A DNA stretch of 64,000 nucleotides from Microbacterium sp. MYb45 (GCF_002979655.1 NZ_PCPG01000002.1:186001-250000); one strand, 5' to 3'; counted from the stretch's first letter, positions 24,076-32,153 are shown. The notes: generated by a model not told the origin, from the letters alone. A program made the numbers and translations.

Positions 24076-24096
24076 ATGGCTATTGTCAATAGCCAT
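24076..24096. promoter_or_regulatory. TetR operator, site 2
   Basis: A perfect 10-1-10 palindrome of the form ATGGCTA-N7-TAGCCAT, matching site 1 at the outer positions. It ends 13 bases before the TetR start codon and abuts its ribosome site, so autorepression is likely. Confidence 0.78.
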
Positions 24097-24109
24097 GCAG
24101 GAGGACGCG

Positions 24110-24634
24110 ATGCCGACACCCGAACGCACATCCAGAGCGGAGATCGTCGAGGCCGGGCGGGAGATCCTCGAGATCGCCGGCCCCGCGGGACTGACGATGC
24201 AAGCCGTTGCCGAGCGCGTGGGCGTGCGCGCCCCATCGCTGTACAAGCGGGTCCGGGACCGGGACGCGCTTCTCGCCGCGGTGGCGACCGCCTCCATCGA
24301 GGCGCTCACGGCTCGACTCGAGGCCGTGGGCGACGACCTCACCGCCCTCGCCCACGCCTATCGGGCGTTCGCACACGCGCATCCGGAGGGCTTCCGGCTC
24401 ATGTTCACCGTCGCTGCGCCCCACGATGCACTCGATCGCTCGGCCGCGCCGCTGATCCGTGCGACAGCTGCGCTGGTCGGCGAGGACGACGCACTCGATG
24501 CCGCCCGTCTCTTCACCGCCTGGGCGACGGGCTTCCTGCAGATGGAACTCTCCGGAGCCTTCCGCCTCGGGGGTGACGTCGACCGCGCGTTCGGCTACGG
24601 CCTGCGTCGACTCCTCGCCGGGATGGCCGACTGA
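24110..24634 (+). CDS. TetR-family transcriptional regulator
   Basis: The protein has 174 residues. The N-terminal HTH is at about residues 8-52 (RAEIVEAGREILEIAGPAGLTMQAVAERVGVRAPSLYKRV split by one helix turn), followed by the C-terminal helical ligand domain of the TetR_C_33-like kind (AFAHAHPEGFRLMF). ATG 24110 was chosen because AGGAGG lies five bases upstream; an earlier start would run through operator site 2. It probably represses itself and the divergent MBL hydrolase. Confidence 0.9.
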   Translation: MPTPERTSRAEIVEAGREILEIAGPAGLTMQAVAERVGVRAPSLYKRVRDRDALLAAVATASIEALTARLEAVGDDLTALAHAYRAFAHAHPEGFRLMFTVAAPHDALDRSAAPLIRATAALVGEDDALDAARLFTAWATGFLQMELSGAFRLGGDVDRAFGYGLRRLLAGMAD

Positions 24635-24676
24635 CCCCGGCCCGGACTACTGGCACACTGATCGGTGGAGGGGTCC

Positions 24677-25732
24677 ATGAGCATCGACGCGCACACCGAA
24701 GAACCCGCACGCCCGGCGAAGGCCCGCAAGCCGTGGCATCGGACGAAGATCGTCCTCGGCATCATCCTCGCCACGGTCGCCGTGGTCGCGATCATCGGAA
24801 CGATCACGCCCTGGCCGTCAGCCATGGTCATCCGCTCCGTGTTCACCCAGGGCGGGGATGACACCGCTGCCGAGATGGACAAGCACGTCCCCGACACGAA
24901 GCTCTCGGTGCAGACCGATGTCGCCTACGGAGACGACGGGGCGGACACCACGATGGACGTCTTCCGTCCGGCATCCGCCGACGGCCCCCTGCCGACGGTC
25001 GTCTGGATCCACGGCGGCGCCTGGATCTCGGGCACGAAGGAGAACGTCGACCCGTACATGCGCATCCTCGCCGCCGAGGGGTACACGACCATCGCCGTGA
25101 ACTACACGATCGGCCCGGAAGGCGTGTACCCGCTCGCCGTGCACCAGCTCGACGCAGCCCTGGCCTACATCGACGAGCATGCCGAGGAGCTCGGCGTCGA
25201 CCCCGACCAGCTCATCCTCGCGGGCGACTCCGCGGGAGGCCAGCTCGCCAGCCAGATGGCGACGCTCATCACCAGCCCGGACTACGCCGAGATCATGGGC
25301 ATCACCCCATCGCTCACGCCGGACCAACTCGTCGCGACCGTGCTCAACTGCGGCGTCTACGACCTGTCGGCTCTCGCCCAGCTCGACGGCATCGCCGGCT
25401 GGGGGTTCAAATCGGCCATGTGGGCTTACTCGGGCACGAAGACCTGGGCAGAGGACTCGACCGGCGCCACGATGTCGACCATCGACTGGGTCACCGAGGA
25501 CTTCCCGACGACCTACATCTCCGGCGGCAACGGCGATGGGCTCACCTGGCTGCAGTCGATCCCGATGGCGAAGCGCCTGGATGAGCTCGGGGTCGACGTG
25601 ACGACACAGTTCTGGCCCGCACCGCACGAACCGCAGCTCCCGCACGAGTACCAGTTCCACCTCGACCTGCCGGATGCGCGGACCGCTCTGCAGAAGACGA
25701 TCGACTTCCTGGACGCGAACACCACACGCTGA
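24677..25732 (+). CDS. membrane-anchored alpha/beta hydrolase
   Basis: The protein has 351 residues. One N-terminal membrane helix (about residues 24-46, IVLGIILATVAVVAIIGTI) precedes a carboxylesterase/BD-FAE-like domain. The oxyanion motif WIHGGAWISG is at 110-119, the nucleophile S185 in LAGDSAGGQ, and a likely catalytic His in PAPHEPQLPHEYQFH near the C-terminus. It should hydrolyse esters on the outer face of the membrane. GGAGGGG precedes ATG 24677. It follows the TetR gene by 42 bases and may or may not be under its control. Confidence 0.87.
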   Translation: MSIDAHTEEPARPAKARKPWHRTKIVLGIILATVAVVAIIGTITPWPSAMVIRSVFTQGGDDTAAEMDKHVPDTKLSVQTDVAYGDDGADTTMDVFRPASADGPLPTVVWIHGGAWISGTKENVDPYMRILAAEGYTTIAVNYTIGPEGVYPLAVHQLDAALAYIDEHAEELGVDPDQLILAGDSAGGQLASQMATLITSPDYAEIMGITPSLTPDQLVATVLNCGVYDLSALAQLDGIAGWGFKSAMWAYSGTKTWAEDSTGATMSTIDWVTEDFPTTYISGGNGDGLTWLQSIPMAKRLDELGVDVTTQFWPAPHEPQLPHEYQFHLDLPDARTALQKTIDFLDANTTR

Positions 25733-25760
25733 CGGTCTCACTGCGAACCGCGCAGACATT

Positions 25761-25796
25761 TCACTTCTGTGACGATCGGCTCAGAAGTGATATGTT
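25761..25796 (+). promoter_or_regulatory. kynA operator and leaderless promoter
   Basis: TCACTTCTG-N12-CAGAAGTGA (25761-25790) is a perfect 9-bp inverted repeat. TATGTT (25791-25796) follows at once as a -10 box, then six bases and ATG 25803, so the mRNA is probably leaderless. The left arm overlaps the -35 position. A repressor bound here would block RNA polymerase; the PaaX-type protein at the end of the operon is the natural candidate. Confidence 0.7.
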
Positions 25797-25802
25797 CGGC
25801 GC

Positions 25803-26654
25803 ATGCACACCGAGAACGAACGCGCCCTCGAATCCGGGATCGTCACCGACCTTTCCGGGCGGATGACCTACGGGTCGTACCTGGCGCTGGACCAGCTGCT
25901 CACCGCGCAGCATCCGGTGAGCGACCCGCAGCACCACGACGAGATGCTGTTCATCATCCAGCACCAGACCACCGAGCTCTGGCTCAAGCAGCTGCTGCAC
26001 GAGCTCTCCTCCGCCCGCGAGCTGCTGGCCCGAGACGACCTGCGCGAAGCCCTCAAGCGCATCGCCCGCGTCAAGCGCATCCAGGATGTGATGACGCAGC
26101 AGTGGTCGGTGCTCGCCACCCTGACGCCCACCGAATACGCGCAGTTCCGCGGGGCGCTCGGCAACTCCTCGGGCTTCCAGTCCGTGCAGTACCGCGCGGT
26201 GGAGTTCGCCCTCGGCAACAAGAACGAGAAGATGCTGAGCGTCTTCGCCGACCACCCGGCCAACCTCGCGCTGCTCACCGCCGAGTGGGAGAAGCCCACG
26301 CTGTACGACGAGTTCCTGCGCTTCGCCGCGCGCCGCGGACTGCCCGTCCCGACCGAGATCCTCGACCGCGATGTGCGCGAGCCCTACCGTGAGACGCCGG
26401 AGCTCGTACCCGCGATCCGCGAGATCTACCAGGACCCGAGCCGGTACTGGGACCTGTACGAGGCGTGCGAGGACCTCGTCGACCTCGAGGACAACTTCCA
26501 GTTCTGGCGGTTCCGGCACCTCAAGACGGTCGCCCGCACGATCGGCATGAAGGTCGGCACCGGCGGCTCCAGCGGCGTCGGCTTCCTGCAGCGCGCCCTC
26601 GATCTGACCTTCTTCCCCGAGCTCTACACCGTGCGCACGGAGATCGGCCGCTGA
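25803..26654 (+). CDS. kynA: tryptophan 2,3-dioxygenase
   Basis: The protein has 283 residues, as usual for bacterial TDO. Family segments are MTYGSYLALDQLL, MLFIIQHQTTELWLKQLLHEL (active-site H54), and FRHLKTVARTIGMKVGTGGSSG with H239 as probable heme ligand. It opens the indole ring of L-tryptophan with O2 to give N-formylkynurenine. It is the first gene of the kynurenine operon; its TGA overlaps the next ATG (ATGA). The start lies six bases after a -10 box and has no ribosome site. Confidence 0.96.
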   Translation: MHTENERALESGIVTDLSGRMTYGSYLALDQLLTAQHPVSDPQHHDEMLFIIQHQTTELWLKQLLHELSSARELLARDDLREALKRIARVKRIQDVMTQQWSVLATLTPTEYAQFRGALGNSSGFQSVQYRAVEFALGNKNEKMLSVFADHPANLALLTAEWEKPTLYDEFLRFAARRGLPVPTEILDRDVREPYRETPELVPAIREIYQDPSRYWDLYEACEDLVDLEDNFQFWRFRHLKTVARTIGMKVGTGGSSGVGFLQRALDLTFFPELYTVRTEIGR

Positions 26655-28717
26655 TGCCCGCCGCCACGTTCTTCGACGGGATCGGCTGGCGCGAGGGCGT
26701 CGTCGAGCTCGTCGACGGGCGCGTGCGGCTGCAGGATGCGGTTGCGACCACCGGACTCCCCCGCCTCGACGGTGTCGTCGTCGGCGGATTCACCGACCAT
26801 CACGTGCACCTGCAACTCGTGGATCACTCCCCGCTGGCGGGCTCGCGCCTCGGCCGGGTGGTCGATCTCGGCGGGAATCCCGACGTTGTTCGGCGGCTCG
26901 CTGTTCACCAGGTCCGCATCGAGTTCGGCGGCGCCTTCCTGACCGCGCCGGGCGGCTATCCGTCGGACCGCTCCTGGGCGCCGGAGGGGTCGGTGCGGGA
27001 GATCGCCGATGCGCATGCCGCCGCCGCGGCCGTGACCGAGATGGCCGCGGCTGGAGCCTCGTGCATCAAGGTCACCAGCAACGGCACCGCCGGGCCGGTG
27101 TTCTTGGACGAGCTCCTGCGCACCATCGTCGGGCTCGCCGCCGACCGCGGGCTCCTCGTCGTCGCACATGCCGAGGGCGCGGGCGAAGCGGAGCGGGTCG
27201 TCGGTCTCGGCGCCGCCCGCCTCGCGCACGCGCCCTTCACCGAACGGCTGAGCGATTCCGAGATCAGCCGGCAGGCGGCGAGCGCCTCCTGGATCTCGAC
27301 CCTCGCGATCCACGACGACCCCGAGCGCGAGATCGCCATCGACAACGTCCGCCGTTTCCACGCGGCGGGTGGCACCGTGCTCTACGGCACCGATCTGGGC
27401 AACGGGCCGATGCCGGTCGACCTGAACCTGCGCGAGATCGCCGCCCTCCGCGAGGCCGGGCTCGACGACGCGGCTCTCCTGCGTGCTCTCTCTCCGGTGG
27501 ACCTGCTCGACCCCGCCCGTGCCCTCGACGCCGCCGATCCGCTGCGCGCCCACCTCGACGCGTTCGCCGAGGCTCCGGGCGTCACGGCCTACCTCGACGG
27601 CAACTCGCTCGGCCGCCCGCTGCGCGACATCCCGGAGAAGCTCGCCGCGTTCGTGCGGGAGGACTGGGGCACGCGGCTCATCCGCTCGTGGGACGAGCAG
27701 TGGATGGCACTGCCGATGGAGCTCGGCGACCGCATCGGTCAGGTCGCGCTCGGCGCAGCCGCCGGCCAGACCGTCGTGGCCGACTCGACGAGCGTTCTGA
27801 TCTACAAGCTCATGCGCGCCGCCGCAGCAGCAGACGCTGACCGCACCGAACTCGTGATCGAGGCCGGCAACTTCCCCACCGACCGGTTCCTCGCCGAGGG
27901 CGTCGCGGCCGAGACCGGCATGACCCTGCGTTGGCTGGAACCCGATCCCGTGCACGGGGTGACCGTCTCCGACGTCGAGGCCGTCGTGTCGGAACGCACC
28001 GCCCTGGTCTCGCTGAGCCACGTCGACTACCGCTCCGGCGCCCTCACGGACATGCCCGGCATCACCGCCGCAGCGCACGACGCGGGCGCGCTCATGATGT
28101 GGGACCTCTGCCACTCGGCCGGCGTCGTGCCGATGCAGCTCGACGAGTGGGGCGTCGACCTGGCCGTCGGCTGCACCTACAAGTACCTCAACGGCGGACC
28201 GGGCTCCCCCGCGTTCGCCTACCTGCGCCACGGGCTTCAGGGTGTGCTGCGTCAGCCGATCCAGGGCTGGTGGAGCGCCGCCGACATCTTCGCCATGGGC
28301 CCGGAGTACGTGCCGTCGGGAGACATCCGTCAGCTGCTGAGCGGCACCCCGCCGGTGACGTCGATGCTCGCGATGCAGGGGATGCTCGACCTCATCGAGC
28401 AGTCCACGATCGCCGGAGTCCGGGCGAAGTCGCAGTCGCTGACCGACCTCGCGGTGCGCGCGTACGACGAGGTGCTCGCACCTCTCGGCGTGCGGCTGCT
28501 GAGCCCGCGCGACGCCGATCTCCGGGGCGGCCACGTGACGATCGGCCACCCGGACTTCCGTGACGTGACGCGACGGCTGTGGGCCGACGGCATCATCCCC
28601 GACTTCCGCTTCCCCGACGGAATCCGCCTCGGGCTCTCCCCGCTGAGCACCTCGCACGTCGAGACGATCACCGGGGTCCTGGCCGTGCGCGACGCCCTGG
28701 AGTCCGGTGACTTCTGA
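26654..28717 (+). CDS. amidohydrolase-kynureninase fusion protein
   Basis: One uninterrupted frame of 687 residues. Residues 1-285 form an amidohydrolase domain with a full set of metal ligands: H50 and H52 (DHHVHL), K139 (CIKV), H172 (VVAHAEG), H192 (LAHAPF) and D247 (YGTDLG). Residues about 288-687 are kynureninase, with YLDGNSLGRPL, NFPTD (407-410 region), D484 in WDLCHSAG, and the PLP lysine K510 in CTYKYLNGG. Kynureninase cleaves kynurenine to anthranilate and alanine. No KynB-type formamidase is present, so the first domain is a good candidate for removing the formyl group. A sequencing frameshift that merged two genes is possible but nothing suggests it. Confidence 0.86.
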   Translation: MPAATFFDGIGWREGVVELVDGRVRLQDAVATTGLPRLDGVVVGGFTDHHVHLQLVDHSPLAGSRLGRVVDLGGNPDVVRRLAVHQVRIEFGGAFLTAPGGYPSDRSWAPEGSVREIADAHAAAAAVTEMAAAGASCIKVTSNGTAGPVFLDELLRTIVGLAADRGLLVVAHAEGAGEAERVVGLGAARLAHAPFTERLSDSEISRQAASASWISTLAIHDDPEREIAIDNVRRFHAAGGTVLYGTDLGNGPMPVDLNLREIAALREAGLDDAALLRALSPVDLLDPARALDAADPLRAHLDAFAEAPGVTAYLDGNSLGRPLRDIPEKLAAFVREDWGTRLIRSWDEQWMALPMELGDRIGQVALGAAAGQTVVADSTSVLIYKLMRAAAAADADRTELVIEAGNFPTDRFLAEGVAAETGMTLRWLEPDPVHGVTVSDVEAVVSERTALVSLSHVDYRSGALTDMPGITAAAHDAGALMMWDLCHSAGVVPMQLDEWGVDLAVGCTYKYLNGGPGSPAFAYLRHGLQGVLRQPIQGWWSAADIFAMGPEYVPSGDIRQLLSGTPPVTSMLAMQGMLDLIEQSTIAGVRAKSQSLTDLAVRAYDEVLAPLGVRLLSPRDADLRGGHVTIGHPDFRDVTRRLWADGIIPDFRFPDGIRLGLSPLSTSHVETITGVLAVRDALESGDF

Positions 28718-29546
28718 CCTCGCCGCCGCCCCCGTGCTCGACGACATCGACGCACGCCCCGGCAGTACCGCCTCGCTGCTGCGGACACTCGTCGGAGTGT
28801 TCCTGCGCCCGCTCGGCGGCTGGATCTCGGCGGCCGACCTCGTCGCGCTCGCGGGCGCCCTCGGGATCGAGGCGGGCCCCGCTCGCACCGGCATCACCCG
28901 CCTGAAACAGAAGGGGCTCCTGCTCGCGGAGCGCGACGCCGGGATCGGCTATCGCCTCAACCCGGCCGCCGTCGGGATGCTCGAGCGCGGAGACCGCCGC
29001 ATCTTCGAGATGCGCGAGATGACGGATGCCGACCCCTGGTGCCTGATCTCGTTCTCGATCCCCGAGAGCGCACGCAGCATCCGCCACCAGCTGCGCCGCC
29101 GCCTGCAGTGGATCGGCGCCGGGGTCGTCTCCCCCGCGCTGTGGATCTGTCCGGGGCATCTCCAGGAGGAGGTGGAGCAGATCCTGGAAGAGCTCGGCGC
29201 CCGGAGCTGGGCGACCCTGTTCCAGGCGTCCGCCCCCGCGCCGGCCGGCACGCCCGTCGAGGCTGCCGCGCAGTGGTGGGACCTCGCGGCCCTGCGCGCC
29301 GAGCACCTCGCCTTCCAGGCTCAGCTCGCCGCGTTGCCGTCCGAGCCGTTCGCCGCGTACGTGCAGCTGATCGACCGCTGGCGGGTGCTGCCGTACACCG
29401 ATCCCGGGCTTCCGCCGTCGATGCTGCCGGCAGACTGGCCGGGGCGACGCAGCTTCGAGGAGTTCGCGCGGCTCTCCGCCGCGCTGGCCGCTCCCGCCCG
29501 CGCGCACGTGCGCGCCCGAACGACCGGACGCGCACGCGCCGTCTAG
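28707..29546 (+). CDS. PaaX-family transcriptional regulator
   Basis: The protein has 279 residues. An N-terminal winged helix (about residues 25-90; LGGWISAADLVALAGALGIEAGPARTGITRLKQKG split around the recognition helix) is followed by the PaaX C-terminal domain (CLISFSIPE, RRRLQWIGAG). PaaX proteins repress aromatic catabolic genes and release DNA on binding an acyl-CoA. Here it is the third gene of the kynurenine operon; its GTG overlaps the fusion gene by 11 bases. It probably senses an anthranilate- or kynurenine-derived metabolite and binds the operator at 25761-25790. Confidence 0.87.
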   Translation: MTSDLAAAPVLDDIDARPGSTASLLRTLVGVFLRPLGGWISAADLVALAGALGIEAGPARTGITRLKQKGLLLAERDAGIGYRLNPAAVGMLERGDRRIFEMREMTDADPWCLISFSIPESARSIRHQLRRRLQWIGAGVVSPALWICPGHLQEEVEQILEELGARSWATLFQASAPAPAGTPVEAAAQWWDLAALRAEHLAFQAQLAALPSEPFAAYVQLIDRWRVLPYTDPGLPPSMLPADWPGRRSFEEFARLSAALAAPARAHVRARTTGRARAV

Positions 29547-30037
29547 GACCTCGGCCCCGCCACCTCGGCGAGGAAGCCGGCGACGTGCTCCTGCAGACGC
29601 AGGATGCGCAGATCGCGCGCGAACTCGCGGTCGAAGCCCTGGTACGCCAGCGGCGGGAGGATGCGCACGTTGCGGTTGCAGCCGAACTCGGCGCACGTGA
29701 GCACGCCGATCGAATCACCCTTGCGTCCGGCGGCCCCGGCCTTGCGCGCCACGAACAACTGCACGTCGTTGCGGAGCGTGACGTCTTCGCACCAGGAGCA
29801 CTGCGCCCGGGCGATCACGCGCTGCTCGGCGCGCTGCAGGAACACACCGACCGGGGCGTCGTCGACCCACGTGACGACGTACGCGCGGCGGGGCATCTTC
29901 GGATCCACCCAGCCGAGGAAGTCGAGCCGATCGAAGTCGATCTCGGCGAAGCCGGGCGGGAGGCTCAGGTCGGAGACCTCCTTGCGGGAGGCGTTGAGGA
30001 AGGAGGCGCGGATGCCGCGCTCGTCGATGGGACGCAT
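29543..30037 (-). CDS. FBP-domain (FusB-like treble-clef) protein
   Basis: The protein has 164 residues. The C-terminal half has four cysteines, C80 and C83 (CSWC) and C115 and C120 (CAEFGC), spaced as in the zinc-binding treble clef of FusB-type elongation factor G-binding proteins. FusB itself rescues EF-G from fusidic acid; the function of short actinobacterial relatives is not known to me. ATG 30037 is the first sensible start. The convergent PaaX gene overlaps its end by four bases. The 297-base gap upstream to 30334 holds the promoter of the next gene and no other feature I can support. Confidence 0.83.
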   Translation of the reverse strand: MRPIDERGIRASFLNASRKEVSDLSLPPGFAEIDFDRLDFLGWVDPKMPRRAYVVTWVDDAPVGVFLQRAEQRVIARAQCSWCEDVTLRNDVQLFVARKAGAAGRKGDSIGVLTCAEFGCNRNVRILPPLAYQGFDREFARDLRILRLQEHVAGFLAEVAGPRS

Positions 30038-30334
30038 GGGAGAAGTGCTTTCGGAGTGGTCGCCCCGGAGGGCGAGTCGATCGGGGTGAGGATCCCGGAC
30101 GGATGCCGGGGTACGACGCAGCACCGGGGACGGGGGTTCCGCCTCCGGCTGGTCTTCAGCCTCTGCCTGCGGCGCGGAAGGCGCCTGCAGCTCCGCTCTG
30201 CGCCCGAGGGGCGCTCATCGACGACAGCACCCCGAGAGACTACACCCGTTTGTTTCACTCCGTGTCGGCCCGCCTGGATCCGCCCCGGAAGCCGACCTAG
30301 TCTTTCCGGAACGTCGATCCTGAAGGAGACCACC

Positions 30335-30682
30335 GTGTCCACGCCGCTGAACCGCCTTTCGCCCCTCCCGGTGCGTGAGCGTGCAGCGTGCATGTGCAGC
30401 CACGGCGACCGGTGCTCCTCGTTCGCACCCGGCCACGCGCTGCACCTGATCCAGGCGCGCATCGCCTCGGCGACACCCGCCGAGTGGGTCGACGCCCTGG
30501 TCGTGACGACGGATGCCGTCGCCGGCGACCTCGTCGTGCGCACCCTCGACGGCGAGGTCCACGAGCTGTGGAACGGATCCGGCGCGGCGCTCGAAGCAGC
30601 CCCGGGCACACCGGTCGCACTGCATGCCCGCTACGGGGTGCTCGCCGTCGGGCGCACGCAGTTCAACGTCGCCACCGTCTGA
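30335..30682 (+). CDS. hypothetical protein
   Basis: A 115-residue soluble protein, not recognised. It has a Cys cluster near the N-terminus (CMCSHGDRCSSF, about residues 19-30), which might bind a metal, then an alpha region (GHALHLIQARIASATPAEWVDA) and a beta-rich end (GDLVVRTLDGEVHELW, VALHARYGVLAVGRTQFNV). The start GTG 30335 is well supported by AAGGAG six bases upstream, and TAGTCT at 30298-30303 is a plausible -10 box. It lies alone between the FBP gene and the copper protein gene. Confidence 0.75.
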   Translation: MSTPLNRLSPLPVRERAACMCSHGDRCSSFAPGHALHLIQARIASATPAEWVDALVVTTDAVAGDLVVRTLDGEVHELWNGSGAALEAAPGTPVALHARYGVLAVGRTQFNVATV

Positions 30683-30722
30683 CACGACCCGTCTTCGACG
30701 GGGCGCCGAGAACGATCGCGCC

Positions 30723-31124
30723 TCAGGCGCTCGCCATCATCATGTCCTTCATGGCCATGCAGGCATCCATGCAGGCCTGGCACGCCTGAGCGCACATGCG
30801 GCACACGTCGCTGTCGTCGGCATGCCGCATGCACTCGTCCATGCAGACCTGGCACATCGCGATGCACGCGTTGAGCATGGCCATCATCGCGGCCGGGGTC
30901 ATGCCCTGCATCCGCATCATCGAACGCATCATGGTGTTGCACATGTCTGCGCAGTTCATGCACGCCGGCGAACAGTCCATCATCTGCGTCGAGCACACCG
31001 TGCACGCCTGCTCACACGCGGCACACGCATCCATGCACGCCTGCATGACGGACATGTCCATCATCCCCATGTCGGGCATCGACTCCATGTTCTTCGACAT
31101 GGCGCCCATCATCATCGAGTCCAT
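30723..31124 (-). CDS. Cys/Met-rich four-helix copper-binding protein (Csp/DUF326-like)
   Basis: The protein has 133 residues with 18 Cys and about 36 Met. Cys spacing is CxxxCxxC along four helices (C30-C62 and C87-C122), the pattern of copper storage proteins, whose helix bundle is filled with thiolates that hold many Cu(I) ions. There is no signal peptide, so it resembles the cytosolic Csp3 type. The N-terminal 25 residues are very Met-rich, which may help load copper. It is likely a copper buffer. A copper-responsive operator was not identified upstream. Confidence 0.87.
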   Translation of the reverse strand: MDSMMMGAMSKNMESMPDMGMMDMSVMQACMDACAACEQACTVCSTQMMDCSPACMNCADMCNTMMRSMMRMQGMTPAAMMAMLNACIAMCQVCMDECMRHADDSDVCRMCAQACQACMDACMAMKDMMMASA

Positions 31125-31313
31125 CGCTCACCGCTTCCTTCGAGGTCCGCGGGCAGGACCACCCGCCTGGCGCCAGGCTAGTCCTTCGGGGACCCCGCGT
31201 CGATGGGGGGGAACGTTGACATGAGCGGGCCGGATTGTCAATCCCGTGGCCCGTTCCGCGCACGCGTGGAAAGGTCGGGATCAATCGAATCCGCCCTAGG
31301 AGAGGAGCAGAAC

Positions 31314-31523
31314 ATGAGTGCTGCAGATGACGTCAAGAACGCCGCCGAGAAGGCCGCAGGAAAGGTCAAAGAGGGCGTCGGCAAGCTCACCGACAACGAG
31401 CGTCTCGAGGCCGAGGGCCAGGCAGATCAGGTCAAGGCTTCGACCAAGCAGGCCGGTCAGAACGTGAAGGACGCCGCCGAGAAGACCGGCGACAGCGTGC
31501 GCGACGCGTTCGACAAGAAGTAG
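31314..31523 (+). CDS. CsbD-family stress protein
   Basis: The protein has 69 residues, highly charged and helical, with the CsbD pattern DVKNAAEKAAGKVKEGVGKL followed by NERLEAEGQADQVK and a second similar repeat (QAGQNVKDAAEKTGDSVRDA). CsbD in Bacillus is a general-stress protein of unknown function. ATG 31314 has AGGAG seven bases upstream. A strong terminator follows 25 bases after the stop. Confidence 0.92.
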   Translation: MSAADDVKNAAEKAAGKVKEGVGKLTDNERLEAEGQADQVKASTKQAGQNVKDAAEKTGDSVRDAFDKK

Positions 31524-31547
31524 GACGAGACTCCCCCGGAAACGGCA

Positions 31548-31585
31548 AAGAGGTGGGGCCCGCCATCGGGCGGGCCCCACCTCTT
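31548..31585. terminator. 17-bp hairpin terminator
   Basis: A perfect 17-bp stem (AAGAGGTGGGGCCCGCC and its complement) around an ATCG loop. It lies between the CsbD gene and the convergent small membrane protein gene, and the AAG/CTT ends give short A and T runs on either side, so it can act in both directions. Confidence 0.87.
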
Positions 31586-31601
31586 CGGGATCAGACCTCG
31601 G

Positions 31602-31766
31602 TCAGACCTTGCGGCTGCCGCTGATCGCTCGGATCAACCAGGCGATCACAGCGATCGCGAGGAGGACGAGTCCGACCCACAGGAGGAACTGGAGCGACTG
31701 CACCAGTCCTCCGGTGATCGCGAGGATCACTGCGACGACGATGACGATGATCAGGAGGATGTTCAT
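31602..31766 (-). CDS. 54-residue two-helix membrane protein
   Basis: The frame starts with ATG 31766 (AAGGGAAAG upstream) and ends TGA at 31602. It encodes a very hydrophobic peptide: helix 1 at residues 2-18 (NILLIIVIVVAVILAIT), helix 2 at about 26-46 (FLLWVGLVLLAIAVIAWLI), then a basic tail (RAISGSRKV). Such small proteins are common in actinobacteria, often near stress genes, with unknown function. It faces a CsbD gene across a shared terminator and diverges from the Rho-N-like gene. Confidence 0.72.
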   Translation of the reverse strand: MNILLIIVIVVAVILAITGGLVQSLQFLLWVGLVLLAIAVIAWLIRAISGSRKV

Positions 31767-31839
31767 CGGTCTTTCCCTTCTTTCGGGGCGCGAACGCCCG
31801 CCTGCGGTGACCCCACGCTAGCTCCCCGGAGCCATCTTC

Positions 31840-31856
31840 CCGAGGGGGTTGACTTC
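31840..31856 (+). repeat. 17-base element, copy 2 (CCGAGGGGGTTGACTTC)
   Basis: Identical to the minus strand at 7846-7862. It lies 30 bases before the Rho-N-like gene start and, in the other direction, 73 bases before the small membrane protein start. TACCCT follows at 31857-31862. Confidence 0.5.
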
Positions 31857-31886
31857 TACCCTCCGAGTGCGCGAAAGGATGAACCA

Positions 31887-32153
31887 ATGCCAGGACGACG
31901 GAACAATTCGCTCAAGGACCCCGAGCTGTACGAAGAGCTCAGGGATGACGGGGCGTCCAAGGAGAAGGCGGCGCGCATCTCGAACGCCGCCGCGAAGGAA
32001 GGTCGCAGCACCGTCGGGCGCCGTGGCGGAGAACACGGCGATTACGACGACTGGACCGTTCCGGAGCTGCGCAAACGCGCGAAGGAGCTGGGACTCACCG
32101 GCTACAGCGGCAAGCGGAAGTCCGAGCTGATCTCCGCCCTCAGGAATCACTGA
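31887..32153 (+). CDS. small Rho-N-like protein (DUF7218-like)
   Basis: An 88-residue basic protein. The N-terminal half (PGRRNNSLKDPELYEELRDDG, then KEKAARISNAAAKEG) is a conserved stretch of small actinobacterial proteins; the C-terminal half (DDWTVPELRKRAKELGLTGYSGKRKSELISALRNH, residues 54-88) is a Rho N-terminal/SAP-like helix-loop-helix that binds nucleic acid in related proteins. The role is unknown. AAGGATG precedes ATG 31887. It ends 8 bases before the YbdK-type gene. Confidence 0.8.
   Translation: MPGRRNNSLKDPELYEELRDDGASKEKAARISNAAAKEGRSTVGRRGGEHGDYDDWTVPELRKRAKELGLTGYSGKRKSELISALRNH

Noticed and set aside
26624..28897. A 757-codon minus-strand frame opposite the kynureninase fusion
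   Set aside because: Its composition is Gly/Arg/Val/His-rich without motifs, and the plus strand has full catalytic motifs of two enzymes. It is the complement frame of a GC-rich gene.
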